Made by a program: the position numbers and the translations under genes. Below are positions 10,789 through 18,678 of a stretch of 64,000 bases of DNA, piece after piece (the stretch's first letter is position 1; each line of letters begins with the position of its first letter). The notes beneath the pieces are model-generated. The model ran no database searches. It saw only the letters and a program-made list of their open reading frames with translations, and had not been told where the DNA came from. Source of the DNA: Phycisphaeraceae bacterium (lineage in GTDB: Bacteria; Planctomycetota; Phycisphaerae; Phycisphaerales; SM1A02); the NCBI GenBank assembly GCA_015709595.1, contig CP054178.1, positions 1,178,001-1,242,000 on the forward strand, given 5' to 3'.

Positions 10789-10817
10789 ATGATACCGAAC
10801 AGACTGCAAACTTTCAA
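10789..10817 (-). promoter_or_regulatory. Strong promoter of the ycaQ-like gene, leaderless geometry
   Basis: On the minus strand TTGAAA, 17 nt, TATCAT, 6 nt, ATG. Transcription would begin at or within a base or two of the start codon. This is the best promoter match in the window. Confidence 0.75.
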
Positions 10818-10833
10818 GGACGCCCACTCGGGT

Positions 10834-11385
10834 TCAACGCGGCGACTTCGGGGTGTCGTCCGCCGCCCCCACCCGTTTCCACGCCCACGTCTCCTCCGCC
10901 TCCTTGCCGTTCATTGAACCGCTCACGCGGGCGTGAAGCGTGTCACCGTCGCGGCGGTATTCGATGCGCTGAGGGAAGTCGTGCGCGGGATTGGCGAAGA
11001 CCGCCCGATGCTCACCCATCTCCACCAGCGTGAACGTCGTGGCGGGCGTGCGGCCCCCGGGCTGGGCGAGGTAGATCAGCGTGCCCTCGCGCTCCTCGAT
11101 GCGGAGAAACTCGAACAAGACCATCTTGCCGGCCTGAATCGTGCGGTTGACGCCCAGCATGGCGCCTCCGGCCGGGTCGACCCAATGCTCCTCGCTGGAT
11201 GCCTTGCCGTCCTCCGACGCCGACCGCCATCCGCCCGCAAGCCAGATGAGGGAGTCGATAGCGGCGCGGGGCGGCTCATCATGCGACGACGCCTCGGCAA
11301 TGCCGCCAGAACCTTGCGCCGCGATGACGCCGGTCATCGCGACCACCAGAGACCCGATCAACAGGCCGACACACCGATTGCTCAT
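10834..11385 (-). CDS. Secreted DUF6265-family protein
   Basis: 183-residue exported protein. ATG 11385 has AGGAG about 6 nt upstream, and residues 1-24 (MSNRCVGLLIGSLVVAMTGV) are a signal peptide. The body shows SLIWLAGGWR, EEHWVDPAGGAMLGVNRTI, FEFLRIEEREG and HDFPQRIEYRRDGDTLHARV, the lipocalin-like pattern of DUF6265. The family has no established biochemical function; ligand binding in a small beta-barrel is a guess. It is transcribed away from the propeller gene across a 306-bp gap. Confidence 0.7.
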   Translation of the reverse strand: MSNRCVGLLIGSLVVAMTGVIAAQGSGGIAEASSHDEPPRAAIDSLIWLAGGWRSASEDGKASSEEHWVDPAGGAMLGVNRTIQAGKMVLFEFLRIEEREGTLIYLAQPGGRTPATTFTLVEMGEHRAVFANPAHDFPQRIEYRRDGDTLHARVSGSMNGKEAEETWAWKRVGAADDTPKSPR

Positions 11386-11691
11386 GGTGACTCCTGATCC
11401 CCCGGTTCCGACGCGCCGGCTGTACCGAAAGGTCCGAGGGCAGGTCGAAGGGTAGAACGCAAGCCGTGCATCTTTCCTGTTTCTCACTGACTCACGCTGT
11501 TGGCACGGTCGATAACCCTATGGATTGGCGACCCTTTCGGTCTGTGCCGTCCTTCGGCGCCGTGTCGTGTCGTCGGACGTGTTGGCTCTGCGCGATCATG
11601 TCGCGGCAATCGCACACTCTCCCGCGGGGGTGGCGTCCAGGGCGAAGTTCGTCAGCACAGGAGGCCCTTTCCGACGGACAGGGGACCGCCG
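11386..11691. other. 306-bp intergenic region between divergent secreted-protein genes
   Basis: Apart from the AGGAG of the minus-strand gene at its left edge, no repeat, RNA gene or convincing bidirectional promoter was found. A GAGG-type sequence occurs at 11660-11664, but too far from ATG 11692 to serve as its ribosome binding site. Confidence 0.4.
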
Positions 11692-13278
11692 ATGCTCTCG
11701 CCCGCCACGCGCCCGGAATGCTCGACCGGACTTCAACTCGCCGCGCTTGCCTTGGCCGGCGCCGCAGCGCTGACCACCACGAGCGCCACCCCGGCCCAGG
11801 TGCTGGGGCTGGTCGCCGACAACAACACCAAGTCGGCAGTGGTGTTCGACGCCACGTCGCAGCAGGTGCTGGCGTCGATTCCGCTTTCCGGCAGCACCAT
11901 GGGCGACTGCATCATCGAGCCCACGCGCATGCTGGGGTTTGTGACCGACTTCCAGTCGCGCATCTGGGTGATTGACCTGGCGGCCTCGCCCCCCGCTCTG
12001 GCGGCGGGGACCAACCCCATCCGAATCGCCAACCCCGGCGAAGACCTGGCTCTCTCGCCCGATGGCCGGTTCCTTCTGGTCTGCGACGGCATCAACACGT
12101 TTCCGGTATCGGTGATCGACATCGACCAGCGGCGCGAGGTGCAGGCGCTGCACCTGGGCGTGGACAGCTGCTCGATCGACGTGGGTCCGGACGGGACGGT
12201 GCTGGTGACCTCGTTCAACGCGCGGATCATCCGCCGTCTTTCGCTTGACCTTCAGACCGGCGTGCTCTCCGGTCCCACCGGGTCGATGGCGTTCAACCAG
12301 CCCAACAACGTCCACATCGCTCCGACTGGCGCATGGGCGGCGGCGCTGGGGCGAACCACGAGGCAACTGCTCACCTTCTCGACCACCGACCTGGCCGCCA
12401 TGTCGTCCCGCACCCTGCCGGGCACGGGCATCAGCGCGGCGTTCTCGTCCGCGGGTGATCGCCTGTGGGTGCGCAGCACGGCGCCCGGCGTCGTGGATCT
12501 GTACATCGCCGACCCGATGACCGGCGAACTCGGCCAGGTTCCTTACCTGACGTTTCCGGTGGCCAACACGCCCGCGGCGTTCGGCATCGACCAGATGGCC
12601 CTGCATCCCGACGAAACGCGGTTGTACGTGACGGAACCGGGAATGCTCTCCATCTACGACGCGATGACGGGCGTGCGAGTCGGTTCGATCACGGACGCAC
12701 GACTGGTCGCCCCCACCGGCGTGTACGTGAGGGACTGCTCGCCGCCCGTCACCAACGTTCCGCCGACCATCACCGCCGTCAAGCCGCTGGTGCTCTGGCC
12801 GCCCAACAGGCGAATGGTGGACGTGAGCGGCACGTTCGTCGTGGAAGATGCCGACGGCGACCCCCTGATCCTGGACGTGACCATGCTGAGCAACGAGCCG
12901 GAGATGAAGGGTTGGTGCGGGTTCGCCCCGGACTTCCTCAATGAGTGGTACGAAGGCGGACGAGGGCTGCTCGTCCGAGCGGAGCGTCAGGGGTGGACCA
13001 GGCCGGGACGGTACTACATCGCCGTGGTTGCGGCGGATGACGGAAAGGGCGGCACGGCCCGGCAGGCGGTCATGGTCGCCGCGGTTCCGCATGACGGCAG
13101 TCGACGATCCATCGACCGCGCGGTGACCGAGGGGCTGGTGATGGCGGCCCGCATCAACGCCGCGCTCACGGGCGAGGGCGACATGCCCGAGGGCCTGCAT
13201 GAGATGGGGCTGGCGCAGTCGCCGGAGCGGTCATGCTGGTGGTGGAAGCATCGCTTCTGGCGACGTCACGGCAGGTAA
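11692..13278 (+). CDS. Secreted beta-propeller protein (YncE/lactonase-like) with C-terminal Ig-like domain
   Basis: 528-residue exported protein. ATG 11692 begins a signal peptide (LQLAALALAGAAALTTTS) cleaved near TPAQ. Residues ~40-370 repeat blade-like segments such as LALSPDGRFLLVCDG, SIDVGPDGTVLVTS and MALHPDETRLYVTE, the YncE-type seven-bladed propeller pattern. From about residue 375 an Ig-like segment follows (LWPPNRRMVDVS, VEDADGDPL, RPGRYYIAVVAADDGKGG). The C-terminus (~60 residues) has no recognisable domain. Probably periplasmic or surface-located; ligand unknown. The gene converges on and overlaps the kynurenine monooxygenase gene by 13 bp. Confidence 0.65.
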   Translation: MLSPATRPECSTGLQLAALALAGAAALTTTSATPAQVLGLVADNNTKSAVVFDATSQQVLASIPLSGSTMGDCIIEPTRMLGFVTDFQSRIWVIDLAASPPALAAGTNPIRIANPGEDLALSPDGRFLLVCDGINTFPVSVIDIDQRREVQALHLGVDSCSIDVGPDGTVLVTSFNARIIRRLSLDLQTGVLSGPTGSMAFNQPNNVHIAPTGAWAAALGRTTRQLLTFSTTDLAAMSSRTLPGTGISAAFSSAGDRLWVRSTAPGVVDLYIADPMTGELGQVPYLTFPVANTPAAFGIDQMALHPDETRLYVTEPGMLSIYDAMTGVRVGSITDARLVAPTGVYVRDCSPPVTNVPPTITAVKPLVLWPPNRRMVDVSGTFVVEDADGDPLILDVTMLSNEPEMKGWCGFAPDFLNEWYEGGRGLLVRAERQGWTRPGRYYIAVVAADDGKGGTARQAVMVAAVPHDGSRRSIDRAVTEGLVMAARINAALTGEGDMPEGLHEMGLAQSPERSCWWWKHRFWRRHGR

Positions 13279-14621
13279 CGCAGCACGGCGACCAGCCCCG
13301 CCAGCAACCCCAGCGCCATGACGGCGCCGACCGCGCCCACCACGCGCCACTGCGTACGGGCGCGGGCCCGGGCCCGGGCGTAGGGAATCGTGCTGAAGGA
13401 CACCATGTTGTAGAGCGGCGTATACCAGCCGGGAAACAGCCCGTGCAGCAGGTGCTCCAGCTTCTTGCGGGCGCGAAAGGCGCGAGAAGCCGTACGATCG
13501 CGCATCTCGATGAAGTTCTCGAGCGCCAGGTCGGCGATGGCGTCGGCGTTGGGCTTGCGTTCGTGGAAGTATCGCTCGAAGGCGGACGCCCGATCGCGCG
13601 GATGCTCGCGCAGCAGCCGCACCAGCAGGGAGCAGTCCTCGAACGCAGCGTTCATCCCCTGCCCGAAGAACGGCACGATGGCGTGGGCCGCATCGCCCAC
13701 GAGGACAATCCGGTCGCCGGCGTGCCACGGGGCGCAGCGCACCGTCACCAGGGAACTGGTCGGGTTGCGCTCATAATCCTCCTCCAGCGTGGGCATGAGC
13801 GGCGCCGCATCGGGATAGTGTCGCTCGAAGAACGGACGGATGTCGGCGCGCGAGCGAATCGCGCTGAAGCCATGCTCGCCCTCGAAGGGCCAGAACAGCG
13901 TGCAGGTGAACGAGCCGTCGCGGTTGGGCAGGGCGATCATCATCGACCCGCCGCGCGGCCAGATGTGCAGCGCGTTGGGCTCCATCGCGAAGCCGCCGAC
14001 CAGTCCGCCATCCGGTCGCGGCGGAATCGACAACTCCTTGTACCCGTGCGCCAGGTATGACTGTGAGAAGTCGAAGCGATCGGTCTTCTGCATCCACCCG
14101 CGCACCGCGGAGAAGGCGCCGTCGGCCCCGATGACGAAGTCGCCCGACGCCGTCGCCTCGCGGCCGGTCGCCTCATCGTGGAACACCACCGTCGGCCCGG
14201 CCGGGTCGATATCGAGACACCGATGACCGAAATACAGCGCGACGTTGGCGCATTCCGCCGCGGCGCTGAGCAGGGTCAGGTTCAGTCCGCCGCGCGACAC
14301 CGAGTTGATGGCGTCACCTGGATCGCGGCTGTAGGGTTGAAACACCGTGCGCCCCTGCCGGTCGTGGATCATCCGTCCCGGCATGCGCACCGCGTCCGCC
14401 AGCACGACCTCATCCAACCCCAGTTCCTTCAAGGCCGCCAGCCCGCGCGTGGAAAGCGCCAGGTTGATCGAACGACCACCGACGAACCCCTTGATGCGCG
14501 GATCGCCTCGCCGCTCGTACACCGACACACGGTACCCCGCCCGTCCCAGGGCGCAGGCGAGCAGCGCGCCGGCCAGCCCGGCGCCGACGATGATGACGTG
14601 CTGTGGGGCGTGATCGGACAT
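13266..14621 (-). CDS. kmo: Kynurenine 3-monooxygenase-like FAD enzyme with C-terminal membrane anchor
   Basis: 451-residue aromatic hydroxylase expected to convert L-kynurenine to 3-hydroxykynurenine with NADPH and O2. FAD-binding VIIVGAGLAGALLACALG is at residues ~9-26, GRSINLALSTRG follows, then IGADGAFSAVR and VLVGDAAHAIVPFFGQGMN. The last ~23 residues (GAVGAVMALGLLAGLVAV) form a predicted transmembrane helix, preceded by an Arg-Ala repeat (RARARARAR). A membrane tail is known from eukaryotic KMO; its presence here is notable. ATG 14621 starts immediately before the Rossmann fold. No other kynurenine-pathway gene is adjacent. Confidence 0.85.
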   Translation of the reverse strand: MSDHAPQHVIIVGAGLAGALLACALGRAGYRVSVYERRGDPRIKGFVGGRSINLALSTRGLAALKELGLDEVVLADAVRMPGRMIHDRQGRTVFQPYSRDPGDAINSVSRGGLNLTLLSAAAECANVALYFGHRCLDIDPAGPTVVFHDEATGREATASGDFVIGADGAFSAVRGWMQKTDRFDFSQSYLAHGYKELSIPPRPDGGLVGGFAMEPNALHIWPRGGSMMIALPNRDGSFTCTLFWPFEGEHGFSAIRSRADIRPFFERHYPDAAPLMPTLEEDYERNPTSSLVTVRCAPWHAGDRIVLVGDAAHAIVPFFGQGMNAAFEDCSLLVRLLREHPRDRASAFERYFHERKPNADAIADLALENFIEMRDRTASRAFRARKKLEHLLHGLFPGWYTPLYNMVSFSTIPYARARARARTQWRVVGAVGAVMALGLLAGLVAVLRYLP

Positions 14622-14762
14622 GACCGGGACGCACCGGAGCGCTGCGTCGGTCGCCGCCTCGTGAACGCACGGCGGGCGGCCATTCCCGAGCAGGTCCGTC
14701 AGTCTACCGGACGATGAGTCGAATGAGGTGGTTCGAGGATGTCTGATTCCGGACAAGTGTGG

Positions 14763-14768
14763 TACCAT
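14763..14768 (+). promoter_or_regulatory. -10 box of the DciA-like gene, leaderless geometry
   Basis: TACCAT with exactly 6 nt before ATG 14775. The local sequence TACCATgccctgATG is almost identical to that before selA. No clear -35. Confidence 0.5.
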
Positions 14769-14774
14769 GCCCTG

Positions 14775-15155
14775 ATGCCGCATCGGCTGCACGAGATCGA
14801 GCGATTGCGTCCGCATCGCGCCAGACGCGACGGATTTCAGCCGCTGGGCGATCGCATCGAAGCCCGTCGCCGCGACCTGGAGAGGACCGTCAAGCGTCTG
14901 GGCCCCGCGATGGCCGCATGGGAGCAGGTCGTCCCTGCCGATCTCGCCGCGCAGACGCGGGTTCGCTCGGTGAGATCCGGCATGCTGGGCGTGGACGTGG
15001 CCTCATCCGGCGCCCTGTACGAGGTTGATCGACTGCTCCGTGCCGGCGCGACGGGCGAGATCGCCCGACTTACCGGCGGCGTGATCCGGCAGGTCCGCCT
15101 CCGGGTGGCCTCGATCAGCGACGACATCGACCCGACGCCGCGGACTTCCGCATGA
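14775..15155 (+). CDS. DUF721/DciA-like protein
   Basis: 126-residue protein resembling DciA, the replicative-helicase loading factor used by many bacteria lacking DnaC. The core is AWEQVVPADLAAQTRVRSV, SGMLGVDVASSGALYEVD and IRQVRLRVA, the KH-like pattern of DUF721 (W..vvp.la..t....l..g.L.V.v.s). An N-terminal basic segment precedes it. ATG 14775 is preferred over an in-frame ATG at 14739 because of the leaderless -10 box. It overlaps the next gene by ATGA (15152-15155), implying coupled translation. A DNA replication role is inferred from the family only. Confidence 0.65.
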   Translation: MPHRLHEIERLRPHRARRDGFQPLGDRIEARRRDLERTVKRLGPAMAAWEQVVPADLAAQTRVRSVRSGMLGVDVASSGALYEVDRLLRAGATGEIARLTGGVIRQVRLRVASISDDIDPTPRTSA

Positions 15156-15364
15156 AGACGACGCGCCCCACCTCGAACGTTCCGGCCGCCGCGCGACTGG
15201 CGCAGTGGGGCATCGTGTTCGCGGCGGGCCTGCTGGCCTGGTCGCTGATGATGCTCGGCGCCATCTGGCGCGGGCCGTTTCTCGTTCTGTTCTTTCCCGC
15301 GGGTTGGTGCCTGTACGTGGCGCTGCGACAGTTCCGTCAACTGCGTGATGGTCCGACCCGGTAG
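15152..15364 (+). CDS. Small two-helix membrane protein
   Basis: 70 residues. A basic N-terminus is followed by hydrophobic stretches WGIVFAAGLLAWSLMMLGAI and FLVLFFPAGWCLYVAL, likely two transmembrane helices, then a charged tail RQFRQLRDGPTR. Its ATG overlaps the stop of the DciA-like gene (ATGA), so the two are probably co-translated. I do not recognise a family. The arrangement suggests a housekeeping accessory protein, but no function can be stated. Confidence 0.55.
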   Translation: MKTTRPTSNVPAAARLAQWGIVFAAGLLAWSLMMLGAIWRGPFLVLFFPAGWCLYVALRQFRQLRDGPTR

Positions 15365-15397
15365 CGGGGCCCAGGCGGACTCAGGTCGTCCGTTGCG

Positions 15398-16870
15398 TCA
15401 CCCCGTCAACGTCGCCCGCAGGACCGCGGTCTTCTGCTCACACTCCGCCAGTTCACCGTCAGGTGTGGAGTCCGCCACCACGCCGCACCCCGCGCCGTAG
15501 GTCAGCGCAGCGTACGTGAATGCGTCACATCGCCCCGGTTCGCGCTCACCCGTCAGGGCGATGGTGCGGATGCCCACGTTCAGGCAGGCCCCGCCTCGAA
15601 CGTCGATGAACCCGATCGCCCCGCAGTAGGCCCCGCGCGGGTGCGGCTCCAGCTCGTCGATCACCTGCATGGCGCGGACCTTGGGCGCACCCGTCACCGA
15701 TCCGGGCGGAAAGGTCGCGCGCAGCACGTCGCCCATCGTCGCGCCGGGGCGCAGCGTACCGCTCACCTCCGCCACGCCGTGATGCACGGTGGGATAGGTT
15801 TCGATGACTCGCGCCTCGTTGACGCGCATGCTGCCGAACGAACAGACGCGGCCCAGGTCGTTGCGCATCAGGTCCACGATCATGTGCAGTTCCGCCGCGT
15901 CCTTGCCGGAGCCGGCCAGCGCGGCGGCATCCTGCTCCATCGGACGCGTGCCCTTGATGGGGCGCGTCACGATGCGCCGCGAGGCGCCGTCGATCTGCAG
16001 GAAGAGCTCCGGGCTCATGGAGACGATCGTCCGACCTGCCGCGCTCTCCAGCAAGGCCCCGTATCGCGCTCCGCTGGTTCGCATCGCCCGCAGGAAGAGC
16101 GTGCGGGTCGAGCCGCGGAAGTCGCAGCCATACTGCTGCGCGATATTGGCCTGAAAGACATCGCCCGCGCGGATGTACTCCAGCGTGCGAGTCACCGCCT
16201 GCTTGAACGCCGCGCCGCCGGGGCTGGAATGAAGGGGGCTGACTTGAAAGGGGGCTGCGTGTGTGGGAGCGGTGGAGGAAAGCCCCTTACTCCCGGCCCC
16301 TCTCCCAATGGGAGACGGGAGCAGATCGCCCACGAGTCGATCGACGATCGCCTCGACCTCGCCGATCATCCACCACCGGCCCGACGCATGGTCGAACACC
16401 AGGGCATCAGGGCACCACGCCAGCTCGATCAAGGGCCACGAGGGCGTCTTGACCAGGTCAACCCGCGCCGTCGGCTCGATGCTGAAACCCAGTTCATAGC
16501 CGAACGAGCCGATCCACCCGCCGCGGAAGGGCGGTCCTGGGTCATCGTGCTCCGCCTCGCCAGCCCGCACTCCGCCGGTCGAGATGCCAAACAGGCGATC
16601 GACATCCTGCAGCGGGTCGTGTCCGAACGTCAGATGACGCACCCACGGCGGCGCGGGGTCGAAGCCGGCCAGATCCGAACGCCCCCCCAGATGCGTGTAC
16701 CAGCCGCGCGGGCGAGCAAGAATCGTCCACCGCCCCCATCGCTCATGCGCGGCCCCTGAGCACAGGGCCATCAGCGGCCACTCGACCGGCCAGCGGCGCA
16801 CCACCATCAGCGGATCGGCGGGCAGCGCGGGGGTCGATGCGATTGGGGAAGGAACCAGCGTCGTGGTCAC
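15398..16870 (-). CDS. pabB: Aminodeoxychorismate synthase component I / anthranilate synthase-like enzyme
   Basis: 490-residue chorismate-utilising enzyme, most likely PabB, which makes 4-amino-4-deoxychorismate for folate. The catalytic C-terminal half has IRAGDVFQANIAQQY, SPELFLQIDG, TRPIKGTRP, HMIVDLMRNDLGRV, FPPGSVTGAPKVRAM and GAGCGVVADSTPDGE. A second, clearer TrpE is encoded at 22708-24477, which supports PabB here. The GTG start at 16870 is backed by TATCAT 6 nt upstream. Oddity: codons near 16281-16327 read a palindromic repeat (DLLPSPIGRGAGSKG) inserted between the N-terminal domain and the chorismate-binding core. No pabA/pabC is next to it. Confidence 0.82.
   Translation of the reverse strand: MTTTLVPSPIASTPALPADPLMVVRRWPVEWPLMALCSGAAHERWGRWTILARPRGWYTHLGGRSDLAGFDPAPPWVRHLTFGHDPLQDVDRLFGISTGGVRAGEAEHDDPGPPFRGGWIGSFGYELGFSIEPTARVDLVKTPSWPLIELAWCPDALVFDHASGRWWMIGEVEAIVDRLVGDLLPSPIGRGAGSKGLSSTAPTHAAPFQVSPLHSSPGGAAFKQAVTRTLEYIRAGDVFQANIAQQYGCDFRGSTRTLFLRAMRTSGARYGALLESAAGRTIVSMSPELFLQIDGASRRIVTRPIKGTRPMEQDAAALAGSGKDAAELHMIVDLMRNDLGRVCSFGSMRVNEARVIETYPTVHHGVAEVSGTLRPGATMGDVLRATFPPGSVTGAPKVRAMQVIDELEPHPRGAYCGAIGFIDVRGGACLNVGIRTIALTGEREPGRCDAFTYAALTYGAGCGVVADSTPDGELAECEQKTAVLRATLTG
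16281..16327. repeat. CTCTCCC/GGGAGAG palindromic repeat, copy 2, in pabB
   Basis: Plus-strand core cttactcccggcccctctcc followed by caatgggagacgggag. It is in frame in pabB and contributes about 15-20 extra residues between domains. Confidence 0.7.
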
Positions 16871-16876
16871 GGGCGG

Positions 16877-16882
16877 ATGATA
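16877..16882 (-). promoter_or_regulatory. -10 box of pabB, leaderless geometry
   Basis: TATCAT on the minus strand, then ccgccc, then the GTG start at 16870. A weak TTTCAA lies 16 nt further up. Confidence 0.5.
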
Positions 16883-16938
16883 GGAAGCACCGACATCCTT
16901 GAAACCGCGCGCAGGCGGGCGAGGCGGTTCGACGGAAA

Positions 16939-16981
16939 CACCCTCACCCCGGCCCTCTCCCAGAGGGAGATGGAGAGGAGG
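16939..16981. repeat. CTCTCCC/GGGAGAG palindromic repeat, copy 3, intergenic
   Basis: accctcaccccggccctctc followed by ccagagggagatggagagg. It lies in the divergent pabB-selA intergenic region and is the most canonical of the four copies. Confidence 0.75.
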
Positions 16982-16987
16982 CCATGC

Positions 16988-17014
16988 CTTGATGTCTCGA
17001 TCCCTCGGTCCCTT
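16988..17014. repeat. Short TTGATG/TCGATC tandem array
   Basis: ttgatgtctcgatccctcgg continues the TTGATGCC/TCGATGCC octamer family found near 24050, 26330, 44215 and 61230. Confidence 0.45.
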
Positions 17015-17022
17015 CCCCCTGT

Positions 17023-17028
17023 TACCAT
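17023..17028 (+). promoter_or_regulatory. -10 box of selA, leaderless geometry
   Basis: TACCAT then cccgc-type spacer of 6 nt then ATG 17035; no SD present. The -35 region is not recognisable and falls next to a short tandem array. Confidence 0.5.
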
Positions 17029-17034
17029 GCCCGC

Positions 17035-18474
17035 ATGGCGGGACGACACGATCGCTCCAACGCCGCGCTTCGTGCGCTGCCCTCGGTCAACGAGGTGGTT
17101 GAGGCCGCCGCGCTGTCCCCGTGGCGGGAACAGGTGCCGCGTGCGCTGATCGTGCGGGCCGTCCGAGCCGCGCTGGAGGAGCATCGCGGCATGCTTCGAG
17201 CCGGGGGAACCACGAGAGAAGCAGGGCGCCGGCCGACTTCAATCGAGTCAATCGCCCAGTCCGCCGCCGCCATGCTGGAGACGGCCAATCACCCCCCGCT
17301 CACCCCCGCGATCAACGGCACGGGCATCATCATCCATACGGGTCTGGGCCGCGCGCCGCTGGCGAAGGAGGCGGTCGAGGCCCTCGCCGCCGTGGCGGGC
17401 GGCTACGCGCCGGTGGAACTGGACATGCCCAGCGGGGAACGCGGGCTGCGCTCCACGATCGTGCGCCCCCTGCTGACGGAACTCACCGGCGCCGAGTCGG
17501 CCACCGTGGTCAACAACAATGCCGCCGCTCTGGTGCTGCTCCTCACCGCCCTGGCGAAAGGTCGCACGGTGGTGGTATCGCGCGGCGAGTTGATCGAGAT
17601 CGGCGGCTCCTTCCGGCTCCCGGACATCATGGCCGCCAGCGGCGCATTTCTGCGCGAGATCGGCACGACCAACCGAACGCGTCTGAGCGACTACGAGCGC
17701 GCCGTCGACGGCTCCACCGCGCTCATCCTCAAGATACACCCCAGCAACTACCGCATCGCGGGCTTCACGCAGGAGGTGGAGACGAGCGATCTCGCCGCAC
17801 TGGCCCGCACGAGATCGATCCCGCTGGTCCACGACATCGGCTCGGGCGCGCTGACCGATCTCACGCCGCTGGGCATTCCCGGCGAGCCGTGGGCGAGACA
17901 GTCGATCGAACATGGTGCGGACCTGGTGCTTTTCAGCGGCGACAAACTGCTGGGCGGGCCGCAGGCGGGCGTCATCGTGGGGCGCCAGGCGCTCATCGAC
18001 CGCATCGAGAAGCATCCGCTCATGCGGGCCATGCGGGTGGACAAACTCACCCTTGCCGCGCTGGGGGCCACGCTGCTGCTGCACCGCGATGCGGCCTACG
18101 CCGCACAGCGCGTGCCCGTGCTGGCGATGGCCGCCGCGCCGCTCGGCTCGCTGCAGCTGCGAGCCACGCGGCTGGTCAGTTCACTGGAGGATGAACCGGG
18201 ATTGAAAAGCGTTCACGCCGCGCCTTCCGACGCCTACCTTGGCGGCGGCTCGCTGCCCACGCGGAAGGTGCCCAGCGTGGCCCTGGTGCTGACGCCGAGG
18301 AACGGCGATGAGGCCGTCCTCGCCCATCGGCTGCGGACGGCCGGGCCACCGCTGTCGCCGCTTCTGCCGCGCATTCAGGGCGGCAACGTCTGGATCGACT
18401 TGAGGACCGTCCTCCCGCGACAGGATGACGACGTCATCGCGGCCGTGCGTGCCGCCTGCGGTGCGTCGGCCTGA
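17035..18474 (+). CDS. selA: L-seryl-tRNA(Sec) selenium transferase
   Basis: 479-residue PLP enzyme that converts seryl-tRNA(Sec) to selenocysteinyl-tRNA(Sec) using selenophosphate. The N-terminal segment ALPSVNEVVE and the region INGTGIIIHTGLGRAPL are SelA signatures. NNNAAALVLLL lies in the fold core, and the PLP lysine is in LFSGDKLLGGPQAG. IGTTNRTRLSDYERAVD and LKIHPSNYRIAGF are also typical. The length is normal for the family. No selB, selD or tRNA(Sec) was found within the window; they must be elsewhere if selenoproteins are made. Confidence 0.93.
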   Translation: MAGRHDRSNAALRALPSVNEVVEAAALSPWREQVPRALIVRAVRAALEEHRGMLRAGGTTREAGRRPTSIESIAQSAAAMLETANHPPLTPAINGTGIIIHTGLGRAPLAKEAVEALAAVAGGYAPVELDMPSGERGLRSTIVRPLLTELTGAESATVVNNNAAALVLLLTALAKGRTVVVSRGELIEIGGSFRLPDIMAASGAFLREIGTTNRTRLSDYERAVDGSTALILKIHPSNYRIAGFTQEVETSDLAALARTRSIPLVHDIGSGALTDLTPLGIPGEPWARQSIEHGADLVLFSGDKLLGGPQAGVIVGRQALIDRIEKHPLMRAMRVDKLTLAALGATLLLHRDAAYAAQRVPVLAMAAAPLGSLQLRATRLVSSLEDEPGLKSVHAAPSDAYLGGGSLPTRKVPSVALVLTPRNGDEAVLAHRLRTAGPPLSPLLPRIQGGNVWIDLRTVLPRQDDDVIAAVRAACGASA

Positions 18475-18543
18475 TCGGGAACGAAGCAGGTTTTCGCAAT
18501 CGGGGCGTTTCCCTCGCGCGGCCGCGAACGCGACGTTTTCCCT

Positions 18544-18571
18544 TTGACCGGTCGCCTTGGGATGTTATCGT
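18544..18571 (+). promoter_or_regulatory. Promoter upstream of the 18679 gene
   Basis: TTGACC, 16 nt, TATCGT. The predicted start of transcription is about 100 nt before ATG 18679, so this gene has a leader, in keeping with its good SD. Confidence 0.55.
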
Positions 18572-18678
18572 GAGCGTCTCCAGCGCCGAATGTGACGGAT
18601 GACGCATCCGTCGCCATCCGGTGGCCGGGGGCTGCTTCGGGTGTCCGTTCCGGGTCGATTTTCATCAGGAGTCCGTGG

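Noticed and set aside
15398-16870. A second trpE
   Set aside because: A better TrpE exists at 22708-24477 and this protein is nearer to PabB; the choice remains an inference.
18475-18678. Possible tRNA(Sec) next to selA
   Set aside because: No cloverleaf with a T-loop GGTTCRA or long variable arm could be found in the gap.
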